This document shows, in pieces, positions 1-8,157 of a stretch of 64,000 nucleotides of DNA. How positions within the stretch are numbered: position 1 is the first letter of the stretch; every line of letters begins with the position of its first letter. The position numbers were made by a program, and so were the translations under genes. The stretch is taken from contig CANMQO010000001.1 in NCBI GenBank assembly GCA_947500055.1, positions 558,001-622,000 of the forward strand, given 5' to 3'. The notes under the pieces are model-generated. The model ran no database searches. It saw only the letters and a list, made by a program, of their open reading frames with translations, and had not been told where the DNA came from. This DNA comes from an uncultured Paracoccaceae bacterium. Lineage in GTDB: Bacteria; Pseudomonadota; Alphaproteobacteria; Rhodobacterales; Rhodobacteraceae.

Positions 1-2
1 AA

Positions 3-494
3 ACCGGAGTGAGTAGCACCGCGCCGGATGGTGTGATCCGATCCTATCAACTGGCCGACATGACTTTCGCGGCCACACCCGATCTGGAGGTGTCTGAGGA
101 GGAAGGGTTTTACCCATGGGCGGATGTTGTTTGGCGTGGCGATCGCAGGGGCGACCGCCTGCAACAGATTGGCGCCATGTTTGAAACCGCCTTTGCGCGC
201 AACAAACAGGTGCAGCGCGGGAACCAGCGTGTTGTCGTGGATGTTCAACTCGTCCGATTTCACGGGGTAACAAATAAGACCCGCTATACGGTCGGCGGGG
301 TCTATAACATCATCTTCCTCATGACGGTGCGCGATGCAGCAAGCGGTGCGGTGATTGAACCTGTGCGGCGGGTCACGGCCAATCTGGATGCCCCCGGCGG
401 ATCAGAGGCGGTGAGATTGGAGCAGAGCGGCCAGACACAGAAGGTGCGCGTTGTTGATTTCCTGACGCGTGTGTTGCGTGATGAGCTTTCCTGA
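3..494 (+). CDS. DUF6778-like envelope protein, 5' end cut by window
   Basis: The reading frame is open to the left edge of the window, so the true start is probably outside; the GTG at 9 is only the first possible start inside. What remains (about 160 residues) is soluble, with a conserved YPWADVVWRGDRRGDR block and a second block around RYTVGGVYNI. This matches my memory of DUF6778, a Rhodobacterales family of putative lipoproteins, whose signal peptide would lie in the missing part. Function is unknown. A 44-base gap separates it from the next gene on the same strand. Family assignment is from motif recall, not a search. Confidence 0.55.
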   Translation, partial: TGVSSTAPDGVIRSYQLADMTFAATPDLEVSEEEGFYPWADVVWRGDRRGDRLQQIGAMFETAFARNKQVQRGNQRVVVDVQLVRFHGVTNKTRYTVGGVYNIIFLMTVRDAASGAVIEPVRRVTANLDAPGGSEAVRLEQSGQTQKVRVVDFLTRVLRDELS

Positions 495-538
495 TCCAAC
501 GCCTTTTCACCTTGGGTGAATGCAGGTAAGGGGGCGGC

Positions 539-1747
539 ATGAATAGCCCAGCCTCCTCCGCAAACCCCGCAACCGTCAGATTGACCCCAAAGGCAGAAGT
601 GCGTGCAATCCGCCATGGCTTTCCCTGGGTCTATGCCAATGAACTTGTGACCGATCGGCGCACGCGTGCGTTGGCCCCCGGTACAATTGCCATTCTCGAA
701 GATAGTGCGGGTCAACCCTTGGGGATCGTTGCGGTCAATCCGGCATCCAAGATTATCTGCCGCATGTTGGACCGTGATCCGGCGGCCATTATCGATCAAT
801 CCTGGTTTGCGACCCGCATTGCGCGGGCGCTGGCGCATCGCGGGCGTCTTTATGCTGCGCCGTTCTATCGGCTCATCCATGCAGAGGCCGATGGTCTGCC
901 TGGGGTGATCATCGATCGGTTCGATGATGTGGCCGTGATCCAGCCGAATGCGGCATGGGCCGATACGCTACTGGCACCGCTGGTTGCGGCACTGGTTGAG
1001 GTGACGGGCGTTAGAACCGTCATTGCGAACGGTACCGGTAGGGCACGTGGACTGGAAGGGCTGGAAGAGGTCATGGATGTGCCCCACGGCACCGCCCCCG
1101 ATGCGCCTATTCCTGTCCCGATGAATGGCGCCACATACCTGGCTGACGTCATGGGCGGGCAAAAGACCGGCCTGTTTTTTGATCAGCGCGAAAACCATGC
1201 ATTCGCGGCGCGTCTGGCGGAGGGCGGGCGGGTGCTTGATATGTTCTCCCATGTGGGCGGTTTTGGTCTGGCGGCGTTGGCCGGCGGGGCACAGTCGGTC
1301 CTGGCTGTTGACGGATCGCAACCAGCGTTGGAGCTGGCTGCACAAGGGGCGGAACAGATGGGTCTGTCGGATCGGTTGACTGTGCGCAAGGGCGATGCCT
1401 TTGCCCAACTGACGGCATTATCCGAAGAGGGCGCGACATTTGATCTGGTGATCTGTGACCCGCCGGCCTTCGCACCTTCACGGCAGGCATTGGATGCAGG
1501 ATTGCGTGCCTATGAACGGGTCGCCCGTCTTGCAGCCCCACTGGTGGCAGAGGGCGGTTATCTGGTTCTGTGTTCCTGTTCGCATGCGGCGGATCTGGCG
1601 AAATTCCGCAACGCCTGCTCGCGCGGCATCGGACGTGGCGGCAGGCGCGGGCAAATCATTCACACCGGATTTGCCGGACCGGACCACCCATTGATGCCGC
1701 ATCTGGCCGAAAGCGGGTATCTGAAGGCCGTGTTCTACCGCCTATGA
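539..1747 (+). CDS. RlmI/RlmK-like class I rRNA methyltransferase
   Basis: Predicted S-adenosylmethionine-dependent methyltransferase of the RlmI type, which methylates a cytosine C5 in 23S rRNA. The 402 residues fit the family length (about 395). Order: an N-terminal PUA-like RNA-binding region (about 10-85), an intermediate domain with the QKTGLFFDQREN block (208-219), the SAM-binding loop DMFSHVGGF (234-242), a DPPAF catalytic motif (307-311) and a CSCS motif (345-348) that in this family holds the catalytic cysteine. The stop codon overlaps the start of the PIN-domain gene (ATGA), so the two are probably translationally coupled. Exact target nucleotide is inferred only. Confidence 0.85.
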   Translation: MNSPASSANPATVRLTPKAEVRAIRHGFPWVYANELVTDRRTRALAPGTIAILEDSAGQPLGIVAVNPASKIICRMLDRDPAAIIDQSWFATRIARALAHRGRLYAAPFYRLIHAEADGLPGVIIDRFDDVAVIQPNAAWADTLLAPLVAALVEVTGVRTVIANGTGRARGLEGLEEVMDVPHGTAPDAPIPVPMNGATYLADVMGGQKTGLFFDQRENHAFAARLAEGGRVLDMFSHVGGFGLAALAGGAQSVLAVDGSQPALELAAQGAEQMGLSDRLTVRKGDAFAQLTALSEEGATFDLVICDPPAFAPSRQALDAGLRAYERVARLAAPLVAEGGYLVLCSCSHAADLAKFRNACSRGIGRGGRRGQIIHTGFAGPDHPLMPHLAESGYLKAVFYRL

Positions 1748-2295
1748 GAGTGCTGATCGACGCATGCGTGCTTTATCCCACCGTGATGCGCGAGGTGGTA
1801 CTGGGTTGCGCGCGGGAGGGGTTGTTTGAGGCGCGCTGGTCTGATCGGATACTTGAGGAATGGGCGCGTGCAGCGGCCAAGCTGGGACCGGAGCAAGCAT
1901 TGCTGGCCCGGGGGGAGATCGCCGCACTGGGCGCGGCATTCCCCGATGCGATTGTACCGGACCATCAAGGATTGCGGGCGCGGCTATGGTTGCCCGACCC
2001 TGATGATATCCACGTGCTTGCGGCGGCTGTTGCCGGGTCTTGTGATGCCATCATGACCACGAATGCGAAGGATTTCCCGGGCAATATTCTGGCCGACGAA
2101 GGGGTGTTTCGGGTGGACCCGGATGCGTTTCTGCGCAGCCTTTTATCTGAGGCCCCCGATCAGGTGGGGGCGGTGGCCGAGGCGGTGCTGGCGGAGGCAA
2201 ATCGCCTGTCGGAGCGCGCATGGGAGATGCGCGCATTGATGAAAAAGGCACGCCTGCCGCGATTGGGCAAAGCGCTGGTCACAAAATCTCACTGA
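1744..2295 (+). CDS. PIN-domain putative ribonuclease
   Basis: 183 residues starting MRVLIDACVLYPTVM, the typical first strand and first catalytic aspartate (D6) of a PIN-domain nuclease. Further acidic residues (DPDDIHVLAAA and TTNAKDFP blocks) fit the remaining metal ligands. A longer in-frame reading from 1570 lies inside the upstream methyltransferase, so the ATG that overlaps its stop is preferred. There is no small antitoxin gene next to it, and the coupling to an rRNA methyltransferase argues for an RNA-related housekeeping role rather than a VapBC toxin, but that is inference. The 3' end carries one of two strong palindromes (see 2281-2327). Confidence 0.75.
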   Translation: MRVLIDACVLYPTVMREVVLGCAREGLFEARWSDRILEEWARAAAKLGPEQALLARGEIAALGAAFPDAIVPDHQGLRARLWLPDPDDIHVLAAAVAGSCDAIMTTNAKDFPGNILADEGVFRVDPDAFLRSLLSEAPDQVGAVAEAVLAEANRLSERAWEMRALMKKARLPRLGKALVTKSH

Positions 2296-2327
2296 GATTT
2301 TGTAAGCAAACTTTCTCAGAAAGTTTG
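2281..2327. terminator. Two tandem perfect palindromes between convergent genes
   Basis: Two hairpins lie back to back. The first has 11-base arms (2281-2291 and 2293-2303) around a single C; the second has 10-base arms (2307-2316 and 2318-2327) around a single C. They sit exactly between the PIN-domain gene (+) and the M48 protease gene (-). The first overlaps the last codons and stop of the PIN gene. A bidirectional terminator or a dispersed palindromic repeat is the best reading. Confidence 0.6.
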
Positions 2328-2330
2328 GCG

Positions 2331-3014
2331 TCAATCCCGCCACTTCGCCTCATTTGCCTCGATTGCTGCGATCCGTTGCGGCGTTTTAGGGTGGCTGAGC
2401 ATCCAAGCAGGCGTTCCAGCACCACGCGCACCGGTCAGTTTTTCGAGCTTTGCAAAAAGGGATTTTTGCGGGGCCGTTCCGATCCCTGCTTTGACAAGCA
2501 AAGCAGATGCATAAGCATCGGCTTCAAATTCGTCATTGCGCGATAACCTGGCCGCAACAAGCCGCATCAGCAAACCGGCGATCCATGGTCCGACCCCGGG
2601 CAGGAACCGGCCCAGCACCATGGCGAGCGCCGTGCGCATCGCATTTTGCCCTGAAAAATCAATCATCCTGCGCCTGGAATGGCCAAGCGCCACATGCCCC
2701 AGCTCATGCGCGATGACGCTGGCCATTTCTTCGGAACTGACGTCCCCATTCCGATATTTGTTGAAGAAACCACGCGTGATGAAGATACGCCCGTCAGGTG
2801 CCGCCAATCCGTTTACGGGTTCAATTTCGTAGATGTGAACCTTGATCCGTTCGATGTCCAACGCCTGTGCCATCTGGTCGGTCAGCACCTTCAGGATCGG
2901 ATCGGCGAGTTCCGTCGAATTGGCATCCAATTCCCGCGACGTCCGCCATACCGAAAACCGGTACATCACAAAGCCATAGAGCACGGCCAGCAGGATCGGG
3001 GTGAATTTGATCAT
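2331..3014 (-). CDS. M48-family zinc metalloprotease
   Basis: 227 residues with an N-terminal hydrophobic segment (about 4-18) that can serve as a membrane anchor or uncleaved signal, followed by an M48 peptidase domain. The zinc motif HELGH is at 103-107, and a downstream NDEFEADAYA block supplies the third (Glu) ligand. This family (HtpX/BepA/LoiP relatives) degrades misfolded envelope proteins. It reads in the same direction as the VWA-domain gene just upstream (31-base gap) and may be cotranscribed with it. Confidence 0.85.
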   Translation of the reverse strand: MIKFTPILLAVLYGFVMYRFSVWRTSRELDANSTELADPILKVLTDQMAQALDIERIKVHIYEIEPVNGLAAPDGRIFITRGFFNKYRNGDVSSEEMASVIAHELGHVALGHSRRRMIDFSGQNAMRTALAMVLGRFLPGVGPWIAGLLMRLVAARLSRNDEFEADAYASALLVKAGIGTAPQKSLFAKLEKLTGARGAGTPAWMLSHPKTPQRIAAIEANEAKWRD

Positions 3015-3045
3015 CTATCCAATATGGGGTGCGACATGTGATTTT

Positions 3046-4233
3046 CTAGCGGCTGAGTTGCCGCATCCCCGCATCAATACCGGCAAGTGTCATCGGCACC
3101 ATCCGGTCAGCCCCAAAAATCTGCTGAATCATCTGGATTGACTGGGTGTAGGGCCAGTAGCGCTCGTCCAGCGGGTTGATCCACAGATGATCAGGCCATT
3201 GATCGCGGGCGCGGGTCAGCCAGACCTCGCCCGATTCCTCGTTCCAGTGCTCATTCGCCCCGCCTTTGAAGGCGATTTCGTAGGGCGACATGCTGGCATC
3301 GCCAACAAAGACGCATTTGTAGTCGGGGCCGTAGGTGCGCAGCAGGTCCCAAGTGGGTGTCTGGGCGTTCCAGCGACGTCGGTTGTCCTTCCAGACCCCT
3401 TCGTAAAGGCAGTTGTGGAAGTAGAAATATTCGAAATGCTTGAACTCTGATTTGGCCGCACTGAACAGTTCTTCGACGACTTTGATATGCGGGTCCATTG
3501 ATCCGCCCACATCCAGAAACAGCAGGACTTTGACGGCATTGCGCCGCTCTGGTCGGGTTTGCACATCCAGATACCCATGTTCGGCGGTTGCCCGGATCGT
3601 GCCGTTCAGGTCGAGTTCTTCTGCGGCCCCGTCGCGCGCCCAGCGGCGCAACCGTTTCAGGGCTACCTTGATGTTGCGTGTGCCCAGTTCAACTGTGTCA
3701 TCGAGATTGCGAAAATCGCGTTTGTCCCAAACCTTTACCGCGCGCTGGTGGCGGCTTTCCTTCTGGCCGATGCGTACGCCTTCGGGGTTGTAGCCATAGG
3801 CGCCAAAGGGCGAGGTGCCCGCGGTGCCGATCCATTTATTGCCCCCTTGATGTCGGTCTTTTTGTTCCTCAAGCCGTTGTTTTAGCGTTTCCATGAGCTT
3901 CTCGAAGCCGCCCAATGCTGCAATCTCGGCCTTTTCTGCGTCGCTAAGGTGCTTTTCGGCGAGTTTTTCCAGCCAGTCGGCTGGAATATCGACTGCATTC
4001 AGAACCGTGTCGTCCGGGATTTGGTCGAGCCCTTCGAAACTGGCCGCAAAGGCGCGGTCGAATTTGTCGAGATGCCGTTCGTCCTTGACCATCACGGTAC
4101 GGGCCAGAAAGTAGAACGCCTCGATATCATATGTGGCCAGCCCGGCCTTCATGCCCTCGAGGAACGACAGAAATTCGCGCAGGGATACTGGCACCCCGGT
4201 TTCGCGCAGATTGTCGAAAAAGCGCAAGAACAT
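3046..4233 (-). CDS. VWA domain protein, CoxE-like partner of MoxR ATPase
   Basis: 395 residues. The N-terminal half is charged and helical; the C-terminal half contains a von Willebrand A-type fold with a metal-ion-dependent adhesion motif DVGGSMD beginning at D241. This architecture (CoxE/YehP-like) is the usual partner of MoxR-type AAA ATPases, which act as chaperones for assembly of metal enzymes. The likely ATPase partner is encoded at 6714-7562 on the same strand, separated here by a small membrane protein, a DUF2927 lipoprotein, an acetyltransferase and an opposite-strand small gene. Client protein unknown. Confidence 0.8.
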   Translation of the reverse strand: MFLRFFDNLRETGVPVSLREFLSFLEGMKAGLATYDIEAFYFLARTVMVKDERHLDKFDRAFAASFEGLDQIPDDTVLNAVDIPADWLEKLAEKHLSDAEKAEIAALGGFEKLMETLKQRLEEQKDRHQGGNKWIGTAGTSPFGAYGYNPEGVRIGQKESRHQRAVKVWDKRDFRNLDDTVELGTRNIKVALKRLRRWARDGAAEELDLNGTIRATAEHGYLDVQTRPERRNAVKVLLFLDVGGSMDPHIKVVEELFSAAKSEFKHFEYFYFHNCLYEGVWKDNRRRWNAQTPTWDLLRTYGPDYKCVFVGDASMSPYEIAFKGGANEHWNEESGEVWLTRARDQWPDHLWINPLDERYWPYTQSIQMIQQIFGADRMVPMTLAGIDAGMRQLSR

Positions 4234-4239
4234 GGGCGG

Positions 4240-4410
4240 CTAGACGTAGCTGCGTTCGATGAAGATCAGCACGAACAGCCCCACCAGTCCAAACAGGATC
4301 GCAAAGGCAATGCCCCATTGCACCAGATCAGCCAGTTTGCCGCCCCGGGCTTTGGCCCGGAAAGCCCCGAAAAGTGCCCCAAAGATTAGTCCGGAAAGCG
4401 GGTAGATCAT
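4240..4410 (-). CDS. Small two-helix membrane protein, 56 aa
   Basis: A 56-residue reading frame fills the gap between the VWA gene and the DUF2927 lipoprotein gene. It starts MIYPLSGLIFGALFGAFRAK, has a short basic linker (residues 18-25) and a second hydrophobic stretch (about 33-51), ending IERSYV. Two membrane segments with a positively charged loop argue for a real protein. It lies 13 bases downstream of the lipoprotein stop and 6 bases upstream of the VWA start, so it fits an operon. I do not recognise a named family. Confidence 0.7.
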   Translation of the reverse strand: MIYPLSGLIFGALFGAFRAKARGGKLADLVQWGIAFAILFGLVGLFVLIFIERSYV

Positions 4411-4423
4411 CTGGCAGGTCCTG

Positions 4424-5770
4424 TCAGCTTGGCGGCGTTTGCGGCGGCAGCGATGCGATTTCGTTCAGCCGTTCGATCACGGCTTCTCTGCTGCCAAATC
4501 CGTACAGCGCCCAACCCAGACTGTCCAGCCGCAGTGCCATGCCAGCCTCCGTCTCACCTTTCAGGTCGAGCGCCTCGGCTTTGAACATCATCAGGATCGC
4601 CATCAGGGCCGCATTCTGGTGCCGCCGCGCCACCGGGATCGCGTCATCGGCAATTGCTATCGTGGCATCCGCATCGCCTGAAATCAGCGTGAACGCAGTG
4701 AGCTGTGCTGCAATATGTGCACTGTGAATATTGGTTACCGGGTTCTGCCCGTAGACCCGGCCTGCGGTATTGAACGCGCCCAAGGCAAGGCTGGCGTCAT
4801 TGCCCAGTTGTAGCCGTCCAAAGGCATAATGGGCGAACCCTTCGCGGCTGCCGGTCCATCCCAGCTGCCGTCCGATATCGACGGCGCGCAGCGCCGCTCG
4901 CCTGCGCCGGTTGCCTGATGCACCGTTACTGAGGGCGGTTTCGATGGCGTCAATCCATTCTCGGGATGTGCTTGAGGGGATGACACCTCCGCTGCGCTGC
5001 CCGCGCGGATTGATCCGTGCCAGAATGCTGGGCAGTCTTTGGACGACCTGTGCCTGGCTTAGCCCGCTTTGTAATTCGGGGGCATAATATGTCCGGAGGA
5101 TCAACATGTCGAAACCGGTCAGCACGGCATGGATATTGTCGTCATTAAAGACAGAGTCGGGCAAGCGGTAGAGGTCGTTGAGCGGCCCCAATGCCTGCGC
5201 GAGTTCCTCATGCAGGCAATCGCGGATTTCCTGCGGGGCAGCATCCGCAGGCAGAAAGATAGCCGCCCGCGTCCGCGTTGGCAGAGTGGCCCAGTCAAGT
5301 GTGGCGGTGCCGCGCGCCCGGCGTAGTTCAACCCAGCTTTGTACTCTGGGTACAACGAAACAGGCCGCATTCGGTGCGACGCGTTGTAGCTGGCGCCTGG
5401 GCACAGGCTCGATCACGATATTCGCCTCAGCCGCGTTGGTCAGTCGGATGTCGATATGCGCCTCGCTGCGCAATCGGCCCAGAAGGCCGTTCAGGTCAGG
5501 CACCAAGCTGGGCGGTGCGGCCCCCGCGATGCGCACGGTGATTGGCCCTTCGAACCGGGTGAAGGTGGGCAACTCACGGCCGCTTTCCATGCGGAAGGCA
5601 AGATCGACGAAATCCAGAGCAATTTCCGAGTTAGGTCGCACAGAACGTCCAGGGCTCGTTGCGGCGAAGCTGCGCATCTCAGGGAAGGTCAGGCGGATGG
5701 GGTCCGGTTGTGTCGGCTGTTCGGCGCAGGCGGCAAGCGCCACGAAAGCGAGGCCCAAAAGCCGCTTCAT
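4424..5770 (-). CDS. DUF2927 lipoprotein
   Basis: 448 residues. The signal peptide MKRLLGLAFVALAAC ends in a lipobox with the lipidated cysteine at residue 15. The body starts with the DUF2927 signature region (IALDFVDLAFRMESG, then FTRFEGPITV). The C-terminal part is alpha-helical and contains stretches rich in Ala and Leu that resemble TPR-type repeats. The function of DUF2927 is unknown; it is secreted and probably outer-membrane anchored. Its start overlaps the acetyltransferase stop by four bases (5767-5770), so the two are likely coupled. Confidence 0.8.
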   Translation of the reverse strand: MKRLLGLAFVALAACAEQPTQPDPIRLTFPEMRSFAATSPGRSVRPNSEIALDFVDLAFRMESGRELPTFTRFEGPITVRIAGAAPPSLVPDLNGLLGRLRSEAHIDIRLTNAAEANIVIEPVPRRQLQRVAPNAACFVVPRVQSWVELRRARGTATLDWATLPTRTRAAIFLPADAAPQEIRDCLHEELAQALGPLNDLYRLPDSVFNDDNIHAVLTGFDMLILRTYYAPELQSGLSQAQVVQRLPSILARINPRGQRSGGVIPSSTSREWIDAIETALSNGASGNRRRRAALRAVDIGRQLGWTGSREGFAHYAFGRLQLGNDASLALGAFNTAGRVYGQNPVTNIHSAHIAAQLTAFTLISGDADATIAIADDAIPVARRHQNAALMAILMMFKAEALDLKGETEAGMALRLDSLGWALYGFGSREAVIERLNEIASLPPQTPPS

Positions 5771-6225
5771 AGCGGCCTCTGATATTTGATGAAATTGGTC
5801 AATTGGCCCACCCGGTCATAAAGCTTGCGACCAGCCTCGTTGTCATCTTGGGTCAACCAATAGACCGACGGGCTACCGGCGGCATCTGCAGCGGCGTAGA
5901 CCGCCTCGATCAGTTTGCGTCCAACGCCCTGACCGCGCACGGATGGGTCGGCGTAAAGGTCTTGCAGATAGCAGACATTTTCGATGCGCCAGCAATGGCG
6001 GTGGAAGAGGTAATGCACCAGACCGACAGGTTTGCCGTCTTGTTCTGCGATCAGACCACGAAAATCCTGCCCGTCATCACCTAAAAGCCGGGCGAATGTG
6101 CTGGTATAGACTTCCTCGGAAACCTGACTGCCATAGAACGTTAGATATGCGGTCCAGAGCCTGCGCCAGTGGTCCTGGTCAGCCGCCAAGAGCGGTCGGA
6201 TGATGGTCGGGGCGCGATCGGTCAT
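5767..6225 (-). CDS. GNAT-family N-acetyltransferase
   Basis: About 152 residues from the chosen ATG (MTDRAPTI...); an in-frame start exists 33 bases further upstream at 6258 but would add a low-complexity MSPGGRQEQQT leader. The acetyl-CoA binding motif VRGQGVGRKLIEAV is clear, followed by SVYWLTQDDNEAGRKLYDRVG, typical of small GNAT enzymes that acetylate amines. The substrate cannot be told. It is the first gene of the leftward run ending at the M48 protease. Confidence 0.85.
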   Translation of the reverse strand: MTDRAPTIIRPLLAADQDHWRRLWTAYLTFYGSQVSEEVYTSTFARLLGDDGQDFRGLIAEQDGKPVGLVHYLFHRHCWRIENVCYLQDLYADPSVRGQGVGRKLIEAVYAAADAAGSPSVYWLTQDDNEAGRKLYDRVGQLTNFIKYQRPL

Positions 6226-6396
6226 TGTTTGTTGCTCTTGTCTGCCTCCCGGTGACAATACCCTGCTTTGCGGGCATGACCAGTCATTTAGCCGTGCGTA
6301 ACGGAGGATTGTTAACGCAGCCAGCGGTTTTCCGGCCTGAACGTGTTTCGGCTTGCATAACCGGTGCCGATAGGTGCGGCGGGTATACTTTTATAT

Positions 6397-6411
6397 ATCA
6401 CGAAACGTGAT
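6397..6411. promoter_or_regulatory. Inverted repeat, possible operator
   Basis: The intergenic region 6226-6495 separates the divergent acetyltransferase and small membrane-protein genes. It contains a dyad ATCACG-AAA-CGTGAT at 6397-6411 inside an AT-rich stretch, and a weaker hairpin ACATTC/GAATGT at 6425-6443. Position about 85 bases before the small gene's start suits an operator, but no cognate regulator is known. Confidence 0.35.
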
Positions 6412-6495
6412 GTATGGTCGTTTAAACATTCATTTTGAGAATGTGATTTGTGCAGCTATGTCTGTCTTGCAATTTGTCACTAGATGGAGGCTGAC

Positions 6496-6717
6496 ATGAA
6501 TAAACAGCTTACGGCTGACGAACACGCAACAAGCACGTTCCTTGCCTACTATTCTAGCAAGGTTTTCTGGGTGGTCGTTCTGGTGTGGCTCGGCTTTTTG
6601 ATTGGGACGGCGCGCGATCATGGGATATCCGGACCGGTCGCGCCCGAAGATGCCCCGTCACACCAAGCTGTGTCAGAAGACTGGCACGGGAATGTGCGCC
6701 GGTCTGGCGGCAGTTAA
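6496..6717 (+). CDS. Small single-pass membrane protein, 73 aa
   Basis: Starts at the ATG (MNKQLTADEH) preceded by a good ribosome site TGGAGG at 6484-6489; an in-frame start 12 bases upstream overlaps that site and is less likely. One hydrophobic segment (about 18-40, containing FWVVVLVWLGFLIGTA) is followed by a polar tail rich in acidic and small residues. It converges on the MoxR gene with a 4-base overlap. Function unknown. Confidence 0.55.
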   Translation: MNKQLTADEHATSTFLAYYSSKVFWVVVLVWLGFLIGTARDHGISGPVAPEDAPSHQAVSEDWHGNVRRSGGS

Positions 6718-7562
6718 CCGCCGCGCCGCGCCATAAACGCCAATCGTTCGAACAAATGCACGTCCTGCTCATTCTTGAGCAGGGCGCCATGCAGTTTTGG
6801 CAGGGCATTGGCCCCGTCGCGCCTGATATCTTCGGGGCTCAGGTCCTCTGCCAGAAGCAGTTTCAGCCAGTCGAGCACTTCGGATGTCGACGGCTTCTTC
6901 TTCAGCCCGGCCTGTTCGCGGATTTCAAAGAATTGGGTGAGGGCTGTGGTCAGCAACGCCTCTTTGATGCCCGGGTGGTGCACTTCCACAATCTTGCGCA
7001 TCGTCTCCATGTCCGGGAAGCGGATATAATGGAAGAAACAGCGGCGCAGGAAAGCGTCAGGCAGCTCTTTTTCATTGTTTGACGTGATGATGACGATGGG
7101 CCGATGGATGGCCTTGACCGTTTCGCCGGTTTCATAGACATGGAATTCCATCCGGTCGAGTTCCTGCAACAAATCGTTTGGAAACTCGATATCCGCCTTG
7201 TCGATCTCATCAATCAGCAGCACGGTCTTGCCGTCGGCAGCGAAGGCCTGCCACAACTTTCCGCGTTTGATGTAGTTGCCGACATCATGCACCCGCTCAT
7301 CGCCAAGTTGACTGTCACGCAGCCGGCTGACGGCATCGTATTCATACAAACCCTGCTGCGCCTTGGTGGTTGATTTGATGTGCCATTCGATCATCGGTAG
7401 GCCCAAGGCGGCACTGACCTGACGGGCCAGTTCAGTCTTGCCTGTGCCCGGCTCGCCTTTAACGAGCAATGGACGTTCCAGAGTCACCGCGGCATTGACC
7501 GCCATGTTCAGATCATCAGTGGCAATATAGCTTTCGGTGCCTGTGAATTGCATGTTTTTCAA
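6714..7562 (-). CDS. MoxR-family AAA+ ATPase
   Basis: 282 residues. Walker A is KGEPGTGKTELA, Walker B is LLIDEIDKAD, and an IITSNNEKELPDAFLRRCFFHY block holds sensor 1 and the arginine finger, all characteristic of MoxR ATPases. These act with VWA-domain proteins to insert metal cofactors or mature large complexes. The matching VWA protein is encoded about 2.5 kb away on the same strand. A 165-base intergenic region separates its start from divergent dksA. Confidence 0.88.
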   Translation of the reverse strand: MKNMQFTGTESYIATDDLNMAVNAAVTLERPLLVKGEPGTGKTELARQVSAALGLPMIEWHIKSTTKAQQGLYEYDAVSRLRDSQLGDERVHDVGNYIKRGKLWQAFAADGKTVLLIDEIDKADIEFPNDLLQELDRMEFHVYETGETVKAIHRPIVIITSNNEKELPDAFLRRCFFHYIRFPDMETMRKIVEVHHPGIKEALLTTALTQFFEIREQAGLKKKPSTSEVLDWLKLLLAEDLSPEDIRRDGANALPKLHGALLKNEQDVHLFERLAFMARRGG

Positions 7563-7733
7563 CCTCTTATATGCACCATTAACCTAACACCTCATCAAGG
7601 ATCATCAACACCCCGCCATCGTGATAAAACAGGGGGTGACAGCGCTGGGACAAGGGAGTAAACCCGCCAACAAATATGGATCGTGACACGGGTGGGTGGC
7701 TCGAAGTCGCGTGGGAGAATTAAAGGTATGACG

Positions 7734-8156
7734 ATGAAAGCTGAAGTTTTTCTGCCAGAAGATTATCGCCCCGCTGAGAGCGAACCATTTATGAATGAAC
7801 GGCAAACCGAGTATTTCCGACGTAAACTTTTGAACTGGAAATCCGAACTATTGGAAGACAGCCGCGACACGGTTGCAGGCATGAAAGATCAAACCCGCAA
7901 TATTCCTGATGTGGCTGACCGGGCATCGGAAGAAACCGACCGCTCGCTAGAGTTGCGTACACGTGATCGTCAGCGCAAATTGGTGAACAAGATCGACGCC
8001 GCCCTGCGCCGCATTGATGAAGGCGAATACGGCTATTGCGAAAAGACCGGTGAGCCGATTTCGCTGAAACGACTGGATGCCCGCCCCATCGCGACCATGA
8101 GCCTTGAGGCACAAGAGCGCCACGAGCGTCGCGAAAAAGTGCATCGCGACGACTGA
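7734..8156 (+). CDS. dksA: RNA polymerase-binding transcription factor DksA
   Basis: About 140 residues beginning MKAEVFLPEDYRP, the usual alphaproteobacterial start; an ATG two codons earlier (7728) is equally possible. DksA binds the RNA polymerase secondary channel and works with ppGpp in the stringent response. The coiled coil has the acidic tip region DVADRASEETD. The zinc-finger region YCEKTGEPISLKRLDARP keeps only one of the four cysteines of the enterobacterial protein; this Cys-poor form is normal in Rhodobacterales and remains functional there. The monooxygenase gene starts two bases after its stop region. Confidence 0.88.
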   Translation: MKAEVFLPEDYRPAESEPFMNERQTEYFRRKLLNWKSELLEDSRDTVAGMKDQTRNIPDVADRASEETDRSLELRTRDRQRKLVNKIDAALRRIDEGEYGYCEKTGEPISLKRLDARPIATMSLEAQERHERREKVHRDD

Positions 8157-8157
8157 T

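Noticed and set aside
1744-2295. VapC-type toxin of a toxin-antitoxin pair
   Set aside because: No small antitoxin gene lies on either side, and the gene is coupled to an rRNA methyltransferase.
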